A DNA stretch of 64,000 nucleotides, taken from contig NZ_CP135996.1 of NCBI RefSeq assembly GCF_029211325.2, forward strand, positions 1,860,001 to 1,924,000, in the 5' to 3' direction. Each line of letters begins with the position of its first letter. The stretch's first letter is position 1. A program made the position numbers and the translations under genes. The notes under the pieces are model-generated. The model was not told the DNA's origin, searched no databases, and saw only the letters and a program-made list of their open reading frames with translations. This DNA is from Caproicibacterium argilliputei. GTDB lineage: Bacteria > Bacillota > Clostridia > Oscillospirales > Acutalibacteraceae. Below, piece by piece: positions 23,574-31,453 of the stretch.

Positions 23574-24008
23574 TTACGCAAAGCGATTTCGAAATTCCTT
23601 GATGTAATGCTTGGAAATTAAAATTTTTTCACCATTTTGCAAAGTGGCCTCCAGGCGTCCGCTCAGCTGCGCCCGAACGGACGCCACCATCGCCGTATTT
23701 AAAATGCAGTTTTTGCTCACACGAACAAAAGGTGTCCCTGCCAGCACCTGCTCCAGTTCATAAAGCTTTTTGGCACAGCGATAAACTTCTTTTTCCACAT
23801 ATAAATACGTTTTGTTGTCCACCGAATCGAAGTAAAAAATCCGTTCCGGAGCAATCGGCACCGAAGCGCCGTCCTTTTCCGCCATGACAGAAAAGGAATG
23901 CAGCCGGATTTGCGCAATCAAATGCTGCAGGCGCTCATCAATGAACCCGCAGCGGATGTGAATTTCCGTTTCCGGGCAGTCAGAGGATTGCTCCACCACC
24001 AGTTTCAT
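23574..24008 (-). CDS. LytTR-domain transcriptional regulator
   Basis: 144 residues without a receiver domain: a short N-terminal part and the LytTR beta-fold DNA-binding domain (RIFYFDSVDNKTYLYVEKEV, then FVRVSKNCILNTAMV and ILISKHYIKEFRNRF). AGG eight nt upstream of ATG 24008 supports this start. Its promoter carries two direct repeats typical of LytTR boxes, so it probably regulates itself and, in the ancestral layout, the ABC transporter. Confidence 0.9.
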   Translation of the reverse strand: MKLVVEQSSDCPETEIHIRCGFIDERLQHLIAQIRLHSFSVMAEKDGASVPIAPERIFYFDSVDNKTYLYVEKEVYRCAKKLYELEQVLAGTPFVRVSKNCILNTAMVASVRAQLSGRLEATLQNGEKILISKHYIKEFRNRFA

Positions 24009-24029
24009 GCGTTTCGCCTCCCCCATTTT

Positions 24030-24058
24030 ATCCTAGCAGAAGCTGTCGCGGAATACAA
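24030..24058 (-). promoter_or_regulatory. Promoter of the LytTR-DUF3021 operon
   Basis: TTGTAT (24053-24058) and TAGGAT (24030-24035) on the minus strand are 17 bp apart. Confidence 0.6.
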
Positions 24059-24067
24059 CCGACAATG

Positions 24068-24096
24068 GGTAAGATGCAAAAAAGTGCAGGTAAGAT
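24068..24096 (-). promoter_or_regulatory. Two direct repeats upstream of the LytTR promoter, probable LytTR boxes
   Basis: ATCTTACC occurs twice on the minus strand (24068-24075 and 24089-24096) with starts exactly 21 bp apart, two helical turns, beginning 10 bp upstream of the -35 element. LytTR proteins bind paired direct repeats with this geometry, so autoregulation by the adjacent gene is likely. Confidence 0.6.
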
Positions 24097-24166
24097 ACCG
24101 GCTGCCGCACGGTCTGTCTGAAATCTGTTCATTTACTGTGTATTTAAAAATTTTATAAATTGTATA

Positions 24167-24194
24167 TTGTAAAGGGTACAGATAGCAGTATAAT
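24167..24194 (+). promoter_or_regulatory. Sigma-A promoter of pdxST
   Basis: TTGTAA (24167-24172) and TATAAT (24189-24194) are 16 bp apart, 32 nt upstream of the pdxS start codon. Confidence 0.65.
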
Positions 24195-24225
24195 AAAACC
24201 AGTTTACAGCAACGGAGGTACTGAA

Positions 24226-25098
24226 ATGTCTGAACGATATGAGCTGAACAAAAATCTTGCACAGATGCTCAAGGGCGGCGTCATCATGGATGTGACCACC
24301 CCGGAGCAAGCAAAAATTGCGGAACAGGCAGGCGCCTGCGCAGTCATGGCACTGGAACGGATTCCGGCAGACATCCGCGCGGCAGGCGGTGTTTCCCGCA
24401 TGAGCGACCCGAAAATGATTCACAGCATCCAGCAGGCGGTCTCCATTCCGGTCATGGCAAAGGTGCGCATCGGTCACTTTGTGGAGGCACAGATTCTGCA
24501 GGCAATCGAAATCGACTACATTGATGAAAGCGAAGTCCTTTCTCCGGCGGATGATGTGTACCACATTGACAAAACAAAGTTTGACGTGCCGTTTGTCTGC
24601 GGCGCGAAAGATTTGGGCGAAGCCCTGCGCCGCATTGCGGAGGGCGCGTCTATGATTCGCACGAAAGGCGAGCCGGGCACCGGTGACGTGGTGCAGGCTG
24701 TGCGCCATATGCGCAAAATGAACAGCGAAATCCGCCGCATTCAAAACTTGCGCACGGACGAACTGTTTGAAGCCGCCAAACAGTTGGAGGTTCCTTACGC
24801 CCTGCTGCTGTCTGTCCACGACAACGGCCGCCTGCCGGTGGTGAACTTTGCCGCAGGCGGCATTGCAACCCCGGCGGATGCCGCGCTGATGATGCAGCTC
24901 GGCGCAGAGGGCGTTTTCGTCGGCTCCGGTATTTTTAAGTCCGGCAATCCCGCCAAACGCGCCGCTGCCATTGTCAAGTCGGTCACCAATTATCAAGACG
25001 CAGAGATGCTCGCACAGCTTTCTACCGACCTCGGCGACGCGATGGTCGGTATCAATGAACAGGAAATTGCACTGCTCATGGCAGAGCGCGGAAAGTGA
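24226..25098 (+). CDS. pdxS: Pyridoxal 5'-phosphate synthase, synthase subunit PdxS
   Basis: 290 residues, highly conserved. It condenses ribose 5-phosphate, glyceraldehyde 3-phosphate and PdxT-derived ammonia to [41 protein letters not shown] and the phosphate-binding FVGSGIFKS mark the TIM barrel. GGAGG seven nt upstream fixes the ATG at 24226; the longer frame from 24160 runs through the promoter. pdxT starts 8 nt after its stop. Confidence 0.97.
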   Translation: MSERYELNKNLAQMLKGGVIMDVTTPEQAKIAEQAGACAVMALERIPADIRAAGGVSRMSDPKMIHSIQQAVSIPVMAKVRIGHFVEAQILQAIEIDYIDESEVLSPADDVYHIDKTKFDVPFVCGAKDLGEALRRIAEGASMIRTKGEPGTGDVVQAVRHMRKMNSEIRRIQNLRTDELFEAAKQLEVPYALLLSVHDNGRLPVVNFAAGGIATPADAALMMQLGAEGVFVGSGIFKSGNPAKRAAAIVKSVTNYQDAEMLAQLSTDLGDAMVGINEQEIALLMAERGK

Positions 25099-25106
25099 GG
25101 TGCGCC

Positions 25107-25697
25107 ATGAAAATCGGTGTTTTTGCACTGCAGGGCGCTTTTGCGGAGCATGAAGTGGTTTTGCGCCGGTTGGGCGCAGAAGTTCGGGAAATCCGGCAGC
25201 GCGCAGACTTGGACGACTCCTTTGACGGTTTTCTTCTGCCCGGCGGAGAAAGCACCGTCATCGGCAAACTGCTGGGCGAATTGGGGCTGCAGCAGCCGTT
25301 GGAAGAACAGATTGACCGCGGCATACCGGTTTTCGGCACCTGCGCCGGTCTGCTGCTGCTGGCAAAGCAAATTGAAAACCAGGAAACCACCTACCTTGCT
25401 AAAATGGACATTGCAGCCAAACGGAACGCCTACGGCAGGCAGCTCGGCAGCTTCACCGCGCAGGCCGCGTTTGCAGATGTTGGCGAAATTCCGATGGTGT
25501 TTATCCGCGCGCCGTACATTTCCCGCACGTTTGGCGCCGCACAGCCGCTTGCCACAGTAGATGGCAAAGTAGTGGCGGCGCGGCAGGCAAACCTACTGGT
25601 CACGGCGTTCCACCCCGAACTGACCGCAGATACACGCGTACACGCATACTTTCTGGATATGGTACGCACCGCCGCAAAAACCGGGCGCACCGCTTAA
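25107..25697 (+). CDS. pdxT: Pyridoxal 5'-phosphate synthase, glutaminase subunit PdxT
   Basis: 196 residues, class I glutaminase. The oxyanion-strand LPGGEST, nucleophile Cys in FGTCAGL and the His/Glu of FHPELT form the triad. It hydrolyses glutamine and channels ammonia to PdxS. The ATG at 25107 has GAGG seven nt upstream. Confidence 0.97.
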   Translation: MKIGVFALQGAFAEHEVVLRRLGAEVREIRQRADLDDSFDGFLLPGGESTVIGKLLGELGLQQPLEEQIDRGIPVFGTCAGLLLLAKQIENQETTYLAKMDIAAKRNAYGRQLGSFTAQAAFADVGEIPMVFIRAPYISRTFGAAQPLATVDGKVVAARQANLLVTAFHPELTADTRVHAYFLDMVRTAAKTGRTA

Positions 25698-25702
25698 CAG
25701 CA

Positions 25703-25740
25703 AACAGACCGCTGTGGATTTCCCACGGCGGTCTGTTTTG
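25703..25740. terminator. Bidirectional terminator between pdxT and the anti-sigma gene
   Basis: AACAGACCGC (25703-25712) pairs with GCGGTCTGTT (25728-25737), with an inner TGGG/CCCA extension; T-runs follow on both strands. The flanking genes converge. Confidence 0.85.
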
Positions 25741-25765
25741 TGTGGTTGTATTTGCAAAGTTGTGT

Positions 25766-26914
25766 TTAGTTATCTACCTGCATCAGCGTAAAAAGCGGAT
25801 GCTTGGCCTCAAAGTCGTAAATTGGCTGGTTGATTTGTTCCTTGAGTGTTGCGTTAAGTTTTTCCTCATCTTTTGGCTGCTGTTTGCCGTCTGCATCCGT
25901 TTCCACCGGCCAGGAAGCAACCAGCTTTTGTTGTTTTGCATAGAGTGCGGAAGCGAACTTGTAAAACGCATCCCAGTTGGCATTGTACGCCTTTTCTTCA
26001 ATCGGAGAAATGCGGTACCTCTTTTGCTGTGTTGTGCCATCCGTAAAGGTTGCTTTAAGCACCAGTCGTGCTTTTTCCAATGTTTTCGCATTTTTCAAAC
26101 GCCAAGCGATATCCTGTGGATTTGCAGTTATTTCCGTGCTTCCGCTTTTGGCTTCCTTTTTCTGCTGCTCTGTTACTGATTGGTCATATGCTTTCGCTTG
26201 TGCAGCAGTCATCGGTGTTTCAATACGGATATAAAAGGGCAAAATCTGTGACGAAATGTCCTTCTTCGTATAATCCACTGTGAATTTGGAAGTTAAAGTG
26301 GTATTGTCCATGGAATAGCGGCAATCATACTGCCCATATTTCTGCGGGTCCGCAATTTTCTTCCCGTTTTTGTCCACAGCGCTCAAAAATTCTTTATTAA
26401 ATTTCACCAGTTCCCATTTACTGAGCTTGGAAGTATCCCAGCTGTACTGCACAGACTTTAGGTTGGTTCCGGTACACAGGATATTGGGGTGGTAAGTCAA
26501 AGCTTCAACACGCTGACTTTCTACCCATACGCCGTCAGGTCCGGTTGCCCAATACGAACCGCCATTGAGGCCCCAATCCATTGTCATATTTAGAGAAACC
26601 GTTTTGCCCCGGCTGTTTCCCCCTTTCGCTGCGTAAACCGCAAGGTCAAAAAAGTTTTGCTGTTTGGCTGGCACCACAGCATTTTGGGAAGCCACCGGAG
26701 TGGGGGCAACCGCTGACCGGCGCATACCAATAACTACCGCACCCACAGCAAGCACAAGCGCGCAGCAAACCGCTGTAATCCGCACACCTACCCTTTTCCA
26801 CCGAAAAACCGGTGTGGATGCAGGCTGCCTGCCGGCATGCTGCAGTACTTTTTCAGAAAGCTGCGGCGGCACTTCAATCCTTTGGTAAAGCAATTTGTAT
26901 GATTCCAGATCCAT
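25766..26914 (-). CDS. Putative transmembrane anti-sigma factor of the ECF pair
   Basis: 382 residues: about 45 cytoplasmic residues, one transmembrane helix (ITAVCCALVLAVGAVVIGM) and an extracytoplasmic domain of about 310 residues rich in beta strands and Lys. There is no zinc-binding His-x3-Cys-x2-Cys motif, so it is not of the ZAS class. The role is inferred from gene order: it overlaps the sigma factor gene by 41 nt, the usual arrangement of a membrane anti-sigma with its sigma. The signal is unknown. The C-terminal domain is not one I recognise. Confidence 0.65.
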   Translation of the reverse strand: MDLESYKLLYQRIEVPPQLSEKVLQHAGRQPASTPVFRWKRVGVRITAVCCALVLAVGAVVIGMRRSAVAPTPVASQNAVVPAKQQNFFDLAVYAAKGGNSRGKTVSLNMTMDWGLNGGSYWATGPDGVWVESQRVEALTYHPNILCTGTNLKSVQYSWDTSKLSKWELVKFNKEFLSAVDKNGKKIADPQKYGQYDCRYSMDNTTLTSKFTVDYTKKDISSQILPFYIRIETPMTAAQAKAYDQSVTEQQKKEAKSGSTEITANPQDIAWRLKNAKTLEKARLVLKATFTDGTTQQKRYRISPIEEKAYNANWDAFYKFASALYAKQQKLVASWPVETDADGKQQPKDEEKLNATLKEQINQPIYDFEAKHPLFTLMQVDN

Positions 26915-27404
26915 CTGAAAGACCTCCCATCTCCAGCTTTAGTTTTTTCCGGGCACGGTGCAGCCAACTGCGCACAGTAGCTGGTCTGCACCTAAAAATC
27001 TGCGCAATTTCTTCTGTCGTGTACCCTTCAAAGTAGAATTGGTAAAGTACCGTTCTCTGCTTTGGGGGCAAACTTTGCAGCAGCTCCCAAATTTCCGTTT
27101 CTTCCGGCTGCACCGCCGCATCCTCCACAAGCAGGTCTGCAAGCGGCAGCGTTCGGTGACGGGCAAAAAAACGCGTGTAGTCGTGACAGCGATTCACTGT
27201 TACACGCAGCAGCCACGCCTTTAGATATGTATCATTTTGAAAATCCCGCGTACTGCGCAGCAGACGCAAAAAAACATCCTGGTACACATCCTCCGCGTCT
27301 GCGCGGTTGGCTGTCATACTGACCGCCGTGCGGTACACGGTGCTTCCATACTGCTCCATTGCGTTTTGCAAAAAGGTTTCCGGTCGTCCTGTTTTTTCTT
27401 CCAT
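26874..27404 (-). CDS. ECF RNA polymerase sigma factor
   Basis: 176 residues with region 2 (NRADAEDVYQDVFLRLLRS, then YLKAWLLRVTVNRCHDY) and region 4 (LPPKQRTVLYQFYFEGYTTEEIAQI and PATVRSWLHRARKKL). These are the two domains of group 4 sigma factors. It probably directs its own promoter at 27431-27457. The membrane protein encoded by the overlapping next gene should hold it inactive until a signal arrives. Confidence 0.93.
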   Translation of the reverse strand: MEEKTGRPETFLQNAMEQYGSTVYRTAVSMTANRADAEDVYQDVFLRLLRSTRDFQNDTYLKAWLLRVTVNRCHDYTRFFARHRTLPLADLLVEDAAVQPEETEIWELLQSLPPKQRTVLYQFYFEGYTTEEIAQIFRCRPATVRSWLHRARKKLKLEMGGLSDGSGIIQIALPKD

Positions 27405-27430
27405 GCTTTTCTCCTCCCTTCTGCCCTACA

Positions 27431-27457
27431 AACGCCGCAGGTTGGCAAAATGTTGCA
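27431..27457 (-). promoter_or_regulatory. Possible ECF-type autoregulatory promoter
   Basis: On the minus strand TGCAAC (27452-27457) and CGTT (27431-27434) are 17 bp apart, similar to the AAC-N16/17-CGT pattern of ECF promoters, directly upstream of the sigma factor gene. It overlaps the terminator of the peptide importer on the other side. Confidence 0.4.
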
Positions 27458-27496
27458 AAACGGCGGCATACAGAAAAAATCCGTATGCCGCCGTAC
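27457..27496 (-). terminator. Terminator of the peptide-importer operon
   Basis: ACGGCGGCATAC (27460-27471) pairs with GTATGCCGCCGT (27483-27494) and is followed by TTTT on the minus strand, just after the last permease gene. Confidence 0.85.
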
Positions 27497-27497
27497 T

Positions 27498-28433
27498 TTA
27501 TGCCGCTTTCCGTTTCTTAGCGGAAAGGCGCTTCTTTTTTAACGTAAAATGACCGCCGCCCGCCGCAGTCGGGTCCACCGCGTCACGCAAAGCATCGCCG
27601 ATGAAGTTAATCGCCGTTACCAACACAATAATCATTACCCCCGGCGGTACCCAAAGCCACGGTTTCGAGGTGAGAATCGTCAGGGACTGCGCGCCGTTGA
27701 GCATATTGCCAAGGCTCGCATCCGGTGGCTGCACGCCCATGCCCAGAAAGCTGAGCGCGGCTTCATCCAACATGGAAAGCGCCAGTACAGACGTGGAATA
27801 CACCAGAATCGGTGCAACTGTGTTCGGCAGAATTTCTGAAAAAAGGATGTGCCGCCGCGGCATTCCTGCCACGATACTGCTTTTTACAAAATTTGTTTCG
27901 CGAAGGGAAAGTGTGCTGCCGCGCACCAGGCGCGCCACCCCCGGCCAATCCACAAAGCCGAGAATCCAAATGATATTCCACAGTCCCGGCTGAAAGATTG
28001 CTGCCGCCACCAGCACCAGCAGAATGTACGGAAACGACATCACCATATCCGTAAAACGCATGATCAGCATATCCGCCGCACCGCCGAAGTAACCAGAAAC
28101 CAAGCCCAGCAGTACGCCCACTGCGGTTGAAATCACCGTCGCCATGGCACCTACCAACAGCGAAACCCGCGTGGCATACAGCAGGCGGGTGAAAACATCC
28201 CTGCCAATCTGGTCGGTTCCCAGCACAAACTGCGCGCTGGGCGCAGCGTTAAACGGCCCCGCCAACTCATCCGGTCCGTAGGGCGCAATGAGCGGCGCCA
28301 GAATAGCAGCCACCGCGAGGACCGCCACCACCGCCAGACTCACCAAAGCTGCTCGGTGGCGGCAAAAACGCCGCCACACCAAGCGTCCGTAACTTTCACC
28401 CGCACGGGACTGCGGCTCTGTTCGTTTTTTCAC
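27498..28433 (-). CDS. Peptide ABC transporter permease, OppC/DppC type
   Basis: 311 residues. A cytoplasmic N-terminus, about six transmembrane helices and the binding-protein-dependent loop (HILFSEILPNTVAPILVY) match OppC-like proteins, as does the N-terminal OppC_N helix. The C-terminus has a DPTAAGGG segment and a Lys-rich tail. It pairs with the OppB-type gene 13 nt upstream and ends the operon. Confidence 0.93.
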   Translation of the reverse strand: MKKRTEPQSRAGESYGRLVWRRFCRHRAALVSLAVVAVLAVAAILAPLIAPYGPDELAGPFNAAPSAQFVLGTDQIGRDVFTRLLYATRVSLLVGAMATVISTAVGVLLGLVSGYFGGAADMLIMRFTDMVMSFPYILLVLVAAAIFQPGLWNIIWILGFVDWPGVARLVRGSTLSLRETNFVKSSIVAGMPRRHILFSEILPNTVAPILVYSTSVLALSMLDEAALSFLGMGVQPPDASLGNMLNGAQSLTILTSKPWLWVPPGVMIIVLVTAINFIGDALRDAVDPTAAGGGHFTLKKKRLSAKKRKAA

Positions 28434-28446
28434 GCTGCTCTCCTCC

Positions 28447-29394
28447 TTACCGATACTGAATGGACGGATCCGCTGCCGCGTACAAAAGATCCGTCAGCAA
28501 ATTGCCGAGCAGAACCACCAAGGCAGATACCAAACTGACGCCCATAATCACCGGATAATCGCGCGACAAAATAGCGTTCATGGTCATAAGCCCCAGTCCG
28601 GGCCAGGAAAAGACCTGCTCCACAATAATCGCGCCGCCAAACAGCGCCGGAATCTGCATACCGAACACCGTGATCACCGGCACCAATGCATTGCGCAACG
28701 CGTGCTTATTGATGACTTTAAAGTGCCCGATTCCCTTGGCGCGTGCCGTGCGCAGGTAGTCCTGCTGCAGAATCTCCAGCACCGCGCTGCGAATGTAGCG
28801 CAGGTTTGTGCCGGTCATGCTGACCACCAGCACAATCACCGGCAGAATCATGTGCTGCAGTACATCCGCCACGCCGCCCCCTGCACCAAGGGTGGTCATG
28901 CCGCTGGAAGGCAAGATACTGAATTTCACAGAAAAGAAATAGATCAGTACCAACGCCAGAAAGAAGCTGGGAATACTGGTGCCAAGGAAGGACAAGCCCA
29001 CAATGGTGTAATCCCCCTTGCGGTACTGGTGCGTTGCGCTGTAAATGCCGGCAGGAACCGCCAACAGAATGCTCAGCAGCAGCGATACCCCCATCAGCAG
29101 CAGCGTCGGCCCCAAGTGCGAGGCAATCATAGCGGTGACCGCCTCATGGCTTTTGATAGAGGTTCCCATATTGCCGGTCAAAATCTGGCCGAGCCATGTT
29201 AAGTACTGCACCACAACCGGCTGGTCAAGCCCCAGCGACGCACTTTTTTCCGCCAGCGCCTGCTGCGAAACACGCGCGCCCTGCACCATATCCAGCGGAC
29301 TGCCCGCAAGGCTCATCAGCGCATAATCGATGATTGTAATGCCCAAAAGCACCGGCACCGCAATGAGAAGCCGCTTTACAAAGTATTTACCCAT
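28447..29394 (-). CDS. Peptide ABC transporter permease, OppB/DppB type
   Basis: 315 residues with the family start YFVKRLLIAVPVLLGITIIDYAL broken into a first helix, six helices overall and the loop RTARAKGIGHFKVINKHALRNAL that contacts the ATPases. It overlaps the OppF-type ATPase gene by 8 nt. Confidence 0.94.
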   Translation of the reverse strand: MGKYFVKRLLIAVPVLLGITIIDYALMSLAGSPLDMVQGARVSQQALAEKSASLGLDQPVVVQYLTWLGQILTGNMGTSIKSHEAVTAMIASHLGPTLLLMGVSLLLSILLAVPAGIYSATHQYRKGDYTIVGLSFLGTSIPSFFLALVLIYFFSVKFSILPSSGMTTLGAGGGVADVLQHMILPVIVLVVSMTGTNLRYIRSAVLEILQQDYLRTARAKGIGHFKVINKHALRNALVPVITVFGMQIPALFGGAIIVEQVFSWPGLGLMTMNAILSRDYPVIMGVSLVSALVVLLGNLLTDLLYAAADPSIQYR

Positions 29395-30409
29395 TTGCCT
29401 GCACCTCCTCTGTGCTTTCCGCCCGCACGAACGGGCAGGCAGTCAGGTGGGTGCTGCCTGCAGTCACCGGCTGCAGGTCGGCTTTCACCTGCCGGCAGGC
29501 CTCCTTCGCATACGAACAGCGACCCGCAAAGGGACAGCCGGTGTCACGGCGGGCGTTCGCGGTATCTGTTGCTGCTTCGCCCTGCAGCAGCACTGCCGGG
29601 GCACGGTCATCCGGGTCAGGGTTCGGCACCGCCGCGCAAAGCGCCTGCGTGTAGGGGTGCGCCGGATGGTGAAAAAGCGCATCCGCATCTGCAACCTCCA
29701 TCAGGCGGCCGAGATACATCACCGCAATGCGGTCACTGACATAATGCACCGCGCCCAGCCCATGCCCGATAAACAGGCAGGTCAAGCCCAGTTCTTTCTG
29801 CAAGTCACGCAGTAGATTTAAAATCTGCGCCTGCACAGAAACATCCAATGCGCTGACCGGTTCGTCACAGACCAGCAGCTTTGGCCGCAGAGAAAGCGCT
29901 TTCGCAATGCAGATACGCTGCCGCTGACCGCCGGAAAATTCATACGGAAAACGCTCCTTACTGCTTTTCGGCAGACCGACCATTTCCAGCAGGCGATTCA
30001 CCTCTTTCTCGGTTTCCCCGCGTGCAATCAGTTTGTGGTACCGCATGGGCTGCGCCAAAATATCCACCACACGCTTGCGCGGGTTTAACGAGGAGTACGA
30101 GTCCTGAAAAACCATCTGCAGGTCTGTGCGCAGCGGGCGCATTTGCTTCTCCGTAAAGCGGGAAATTTCCCTGCTGTCAAACCAGATTTCTCCCGCCGTC
30201 GGCTTTTCCAATGCAACAATCTGCCTGCCAACAGTGGACTTTCCGCAGCCAGACTCCCCGACAAGCCCCAGTGTGGTGCCGCGGTCAATAGAGAAGCTGA
30301 TACCATTCACCGCACGCACCTGCCCAACGGTATGCGTCACAATACCGCCGCGAATCGGGTATGTTTTTTTCAGGTTGACCACCTTTAAAAGCGGACTTTT
30401 TTCACCCAT
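29387..30409 (-). CDS. Peptide ABC transporter ATPase, OppF/DppF type
   Basis: 340 residues: Walker A GESGCGKST, signature FSGGQRQRICIAKAL, Walker B LLVCDEPVSALD and H-loop, followed by the oligopeptide-type C-terminal domain with a Cys-rich segment (CPFAGRCSYAKEAC), which in this family can hold an iron-sulfur cluster. The ATG at 30409 overlaps the OppD-type gene by 8 nt. Confidence 0.94.
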   Translation of the reverse strand: MGEKSPLLKVVNLKKTYPIRGGIVTHTVGQVRAVNGISFSIDRGTTLGLVGESGCGKSTVGRQIVALEKPTAGEIWFDSREISRFTEKQMRPLRTDLQMVFQDSYSSLNPRKRVVDILAQPMRYHKLIARGETEKEVNRLLEMVGLPKSSKERFPYEFSGGQRQRICIAKALSLRPKLLVCDEPVSALDVSVQAQILNLLRDLQKELGLTCLFIGHGLGAVHYVSDRIAVMYLGRLMEVADADALFHHPAHPYTQALCAAVPNPDPDDRAPAVLLQGEAATDTANARRDTGCPFAGRCSYAKEACRQVKADLQPVTAGSTHLTACPFVRAESTEEVQANG

Positions 30410-31388
30410 CTGCCTCACCGCCTTTCTCCGGTGCACAGCGCAAACAGCGGGCGGCGTGTTCTGCCGTCACACGATACATCGGCTGCGGCGCGGCGCAGGC
30501 TTCCTGTGCATAGGGACAGCGCCCCGCAAACCGGCAGCCGGTGATGTTCTGGTACGCTTCCGGCACACTGCCAGGAATGGATGCCAGCCTGCGCCCCGGT
30601 TCGTCATGAATGCCGGGAACCGTCTGCAGCAGCGCCTGCGTGTACGGGTGTGCCGGGTGGTGAAACAGTTCCGGCACCGGTGCCTGCTCCACAATCTGTC
30701 CGGCATACATCACCAACACCCGATCCGCCATCTGTGCCACCAAACCGATGTCGTGTGTAATTAGGACAACCGACATATTGGTTTCGCGCTGCAGCCGCTT
30801 GAGCAGCTGCATAATCTGCGCCTGAATGGTCACATCCAGCGCGGTGGTCGGCTCGTCTGCAATCAGCAGCTTCGGACTGCACGCCAGCGCCATGGCAATC
30901 ATCACGCGCTGCCGCATCCCACCGGAAAGCGCAAAGGGGTATTTTTTCATCAGCGCCGGCGCATCCTGCAAGCCCACTTTCTCCAGCAGAGAAACCGCCT
31001 GCGCCTGCGCGTGCTTCCGGTCAATCTGTGTATGGGCACGAATACTTTCCGTGAGCTGGCTGCCAATGGTAAATACCGGATTTAAAGAGGTGAGCGCATC
31101 CTGAAAAATCATGGTCATCTCGCTGCCGCGTACAGTATCCAATTCTTTTTCCGACAGCTGCAGCAGGTCGCGTCCCTCAAACAGCACCCGGCCGTTGGTC
31201 ACACCGCCGTTGACCGGCAGCAGGCCCATCACCGCAAGCGAAGTAATACTTTTGCCGCAGCCAGACTCACCGACAATGCAGAGGATTTCCTTCTGCCTGA
31301 CCGAAAAGCTGACGCGATCCAGCCGCACTGCCTGCGCCTCACCGGCAAAGGTGACCTCCAGATCTTCTACTTCCAACAAATCTGCCAC
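30402..31388 (-). CDS. Peptide ABC transporter ATPase, OppD/DppD type
   Basis: 328 residues: Walker A GESGCGKS, signature LSGGMRQRVMIAMAL, Walker B LLIADEPTTALDV, and a C-terminal CRFAGRCPYAQEAC segment. The GTG at 31388 is preceded by GGAAAGGA; an upstream in-frame ATG at 31415 lies inside the terminator stem and is rejected. It is the first gene after that terminator. Confidence 0.94.
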   Translation of the reverse strand: MADLLEVEDLEVTFAGEAQAVRLDRVSFSVRQKEILCIVGESGCGKSITSLAVMGLLPVNGGVTNGRVLFEGRDLLQLSEKELDTVRGSEMTMIFQDALTSLNPVFTIGSQLTESIRAHTQIDRKHAQAQAVSLLEKVGLQDAPALMKKYPFALSGGMRQRVMIAMALACSPKLLIADEPTTALDVTIQAQIMQLLKRLQRETNMSVVLITHDIGLVAQMADRVLVMYAGQIVEQAPVPELFHHPAHPYTQALLQTVPGIHDEPGRRLASIPGSVPEAYQNITGCRFAGRCPYAQEACAAPQPMYRVTAEHAARCLRCAPEKGGEADG

Positions 31389-31405
31389 TTGCTTGTCCTT
31401 TCCGC

Positions 31406-31441
31406 AAAAGGGCAAGCGGCCCGCAAAGCAGCCGCTTGCCC
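31406..31441 (-). terminator. Internal terminator between the binding protein and the ATPases
   Basis: GGGCAAGCGGC pairs perfectly with GCCGCTTGCCC (31410-31420 and 31431-31441), followed by TTTT on the minus strand. No promoter is evident downstream, so partial read-through probably sets a high binding-protein to transporter ratio. Confidence 0.8.
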
Positions 31442-31453
31442 CCTGTATCTGCC

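Noticed and set aside
24133..25128. Open frame of 331 codons opposite pdxS
   Set aside because: It mirrors a highly conserved gene and has a composition rich in His, Arg and Cys without domain motifs.
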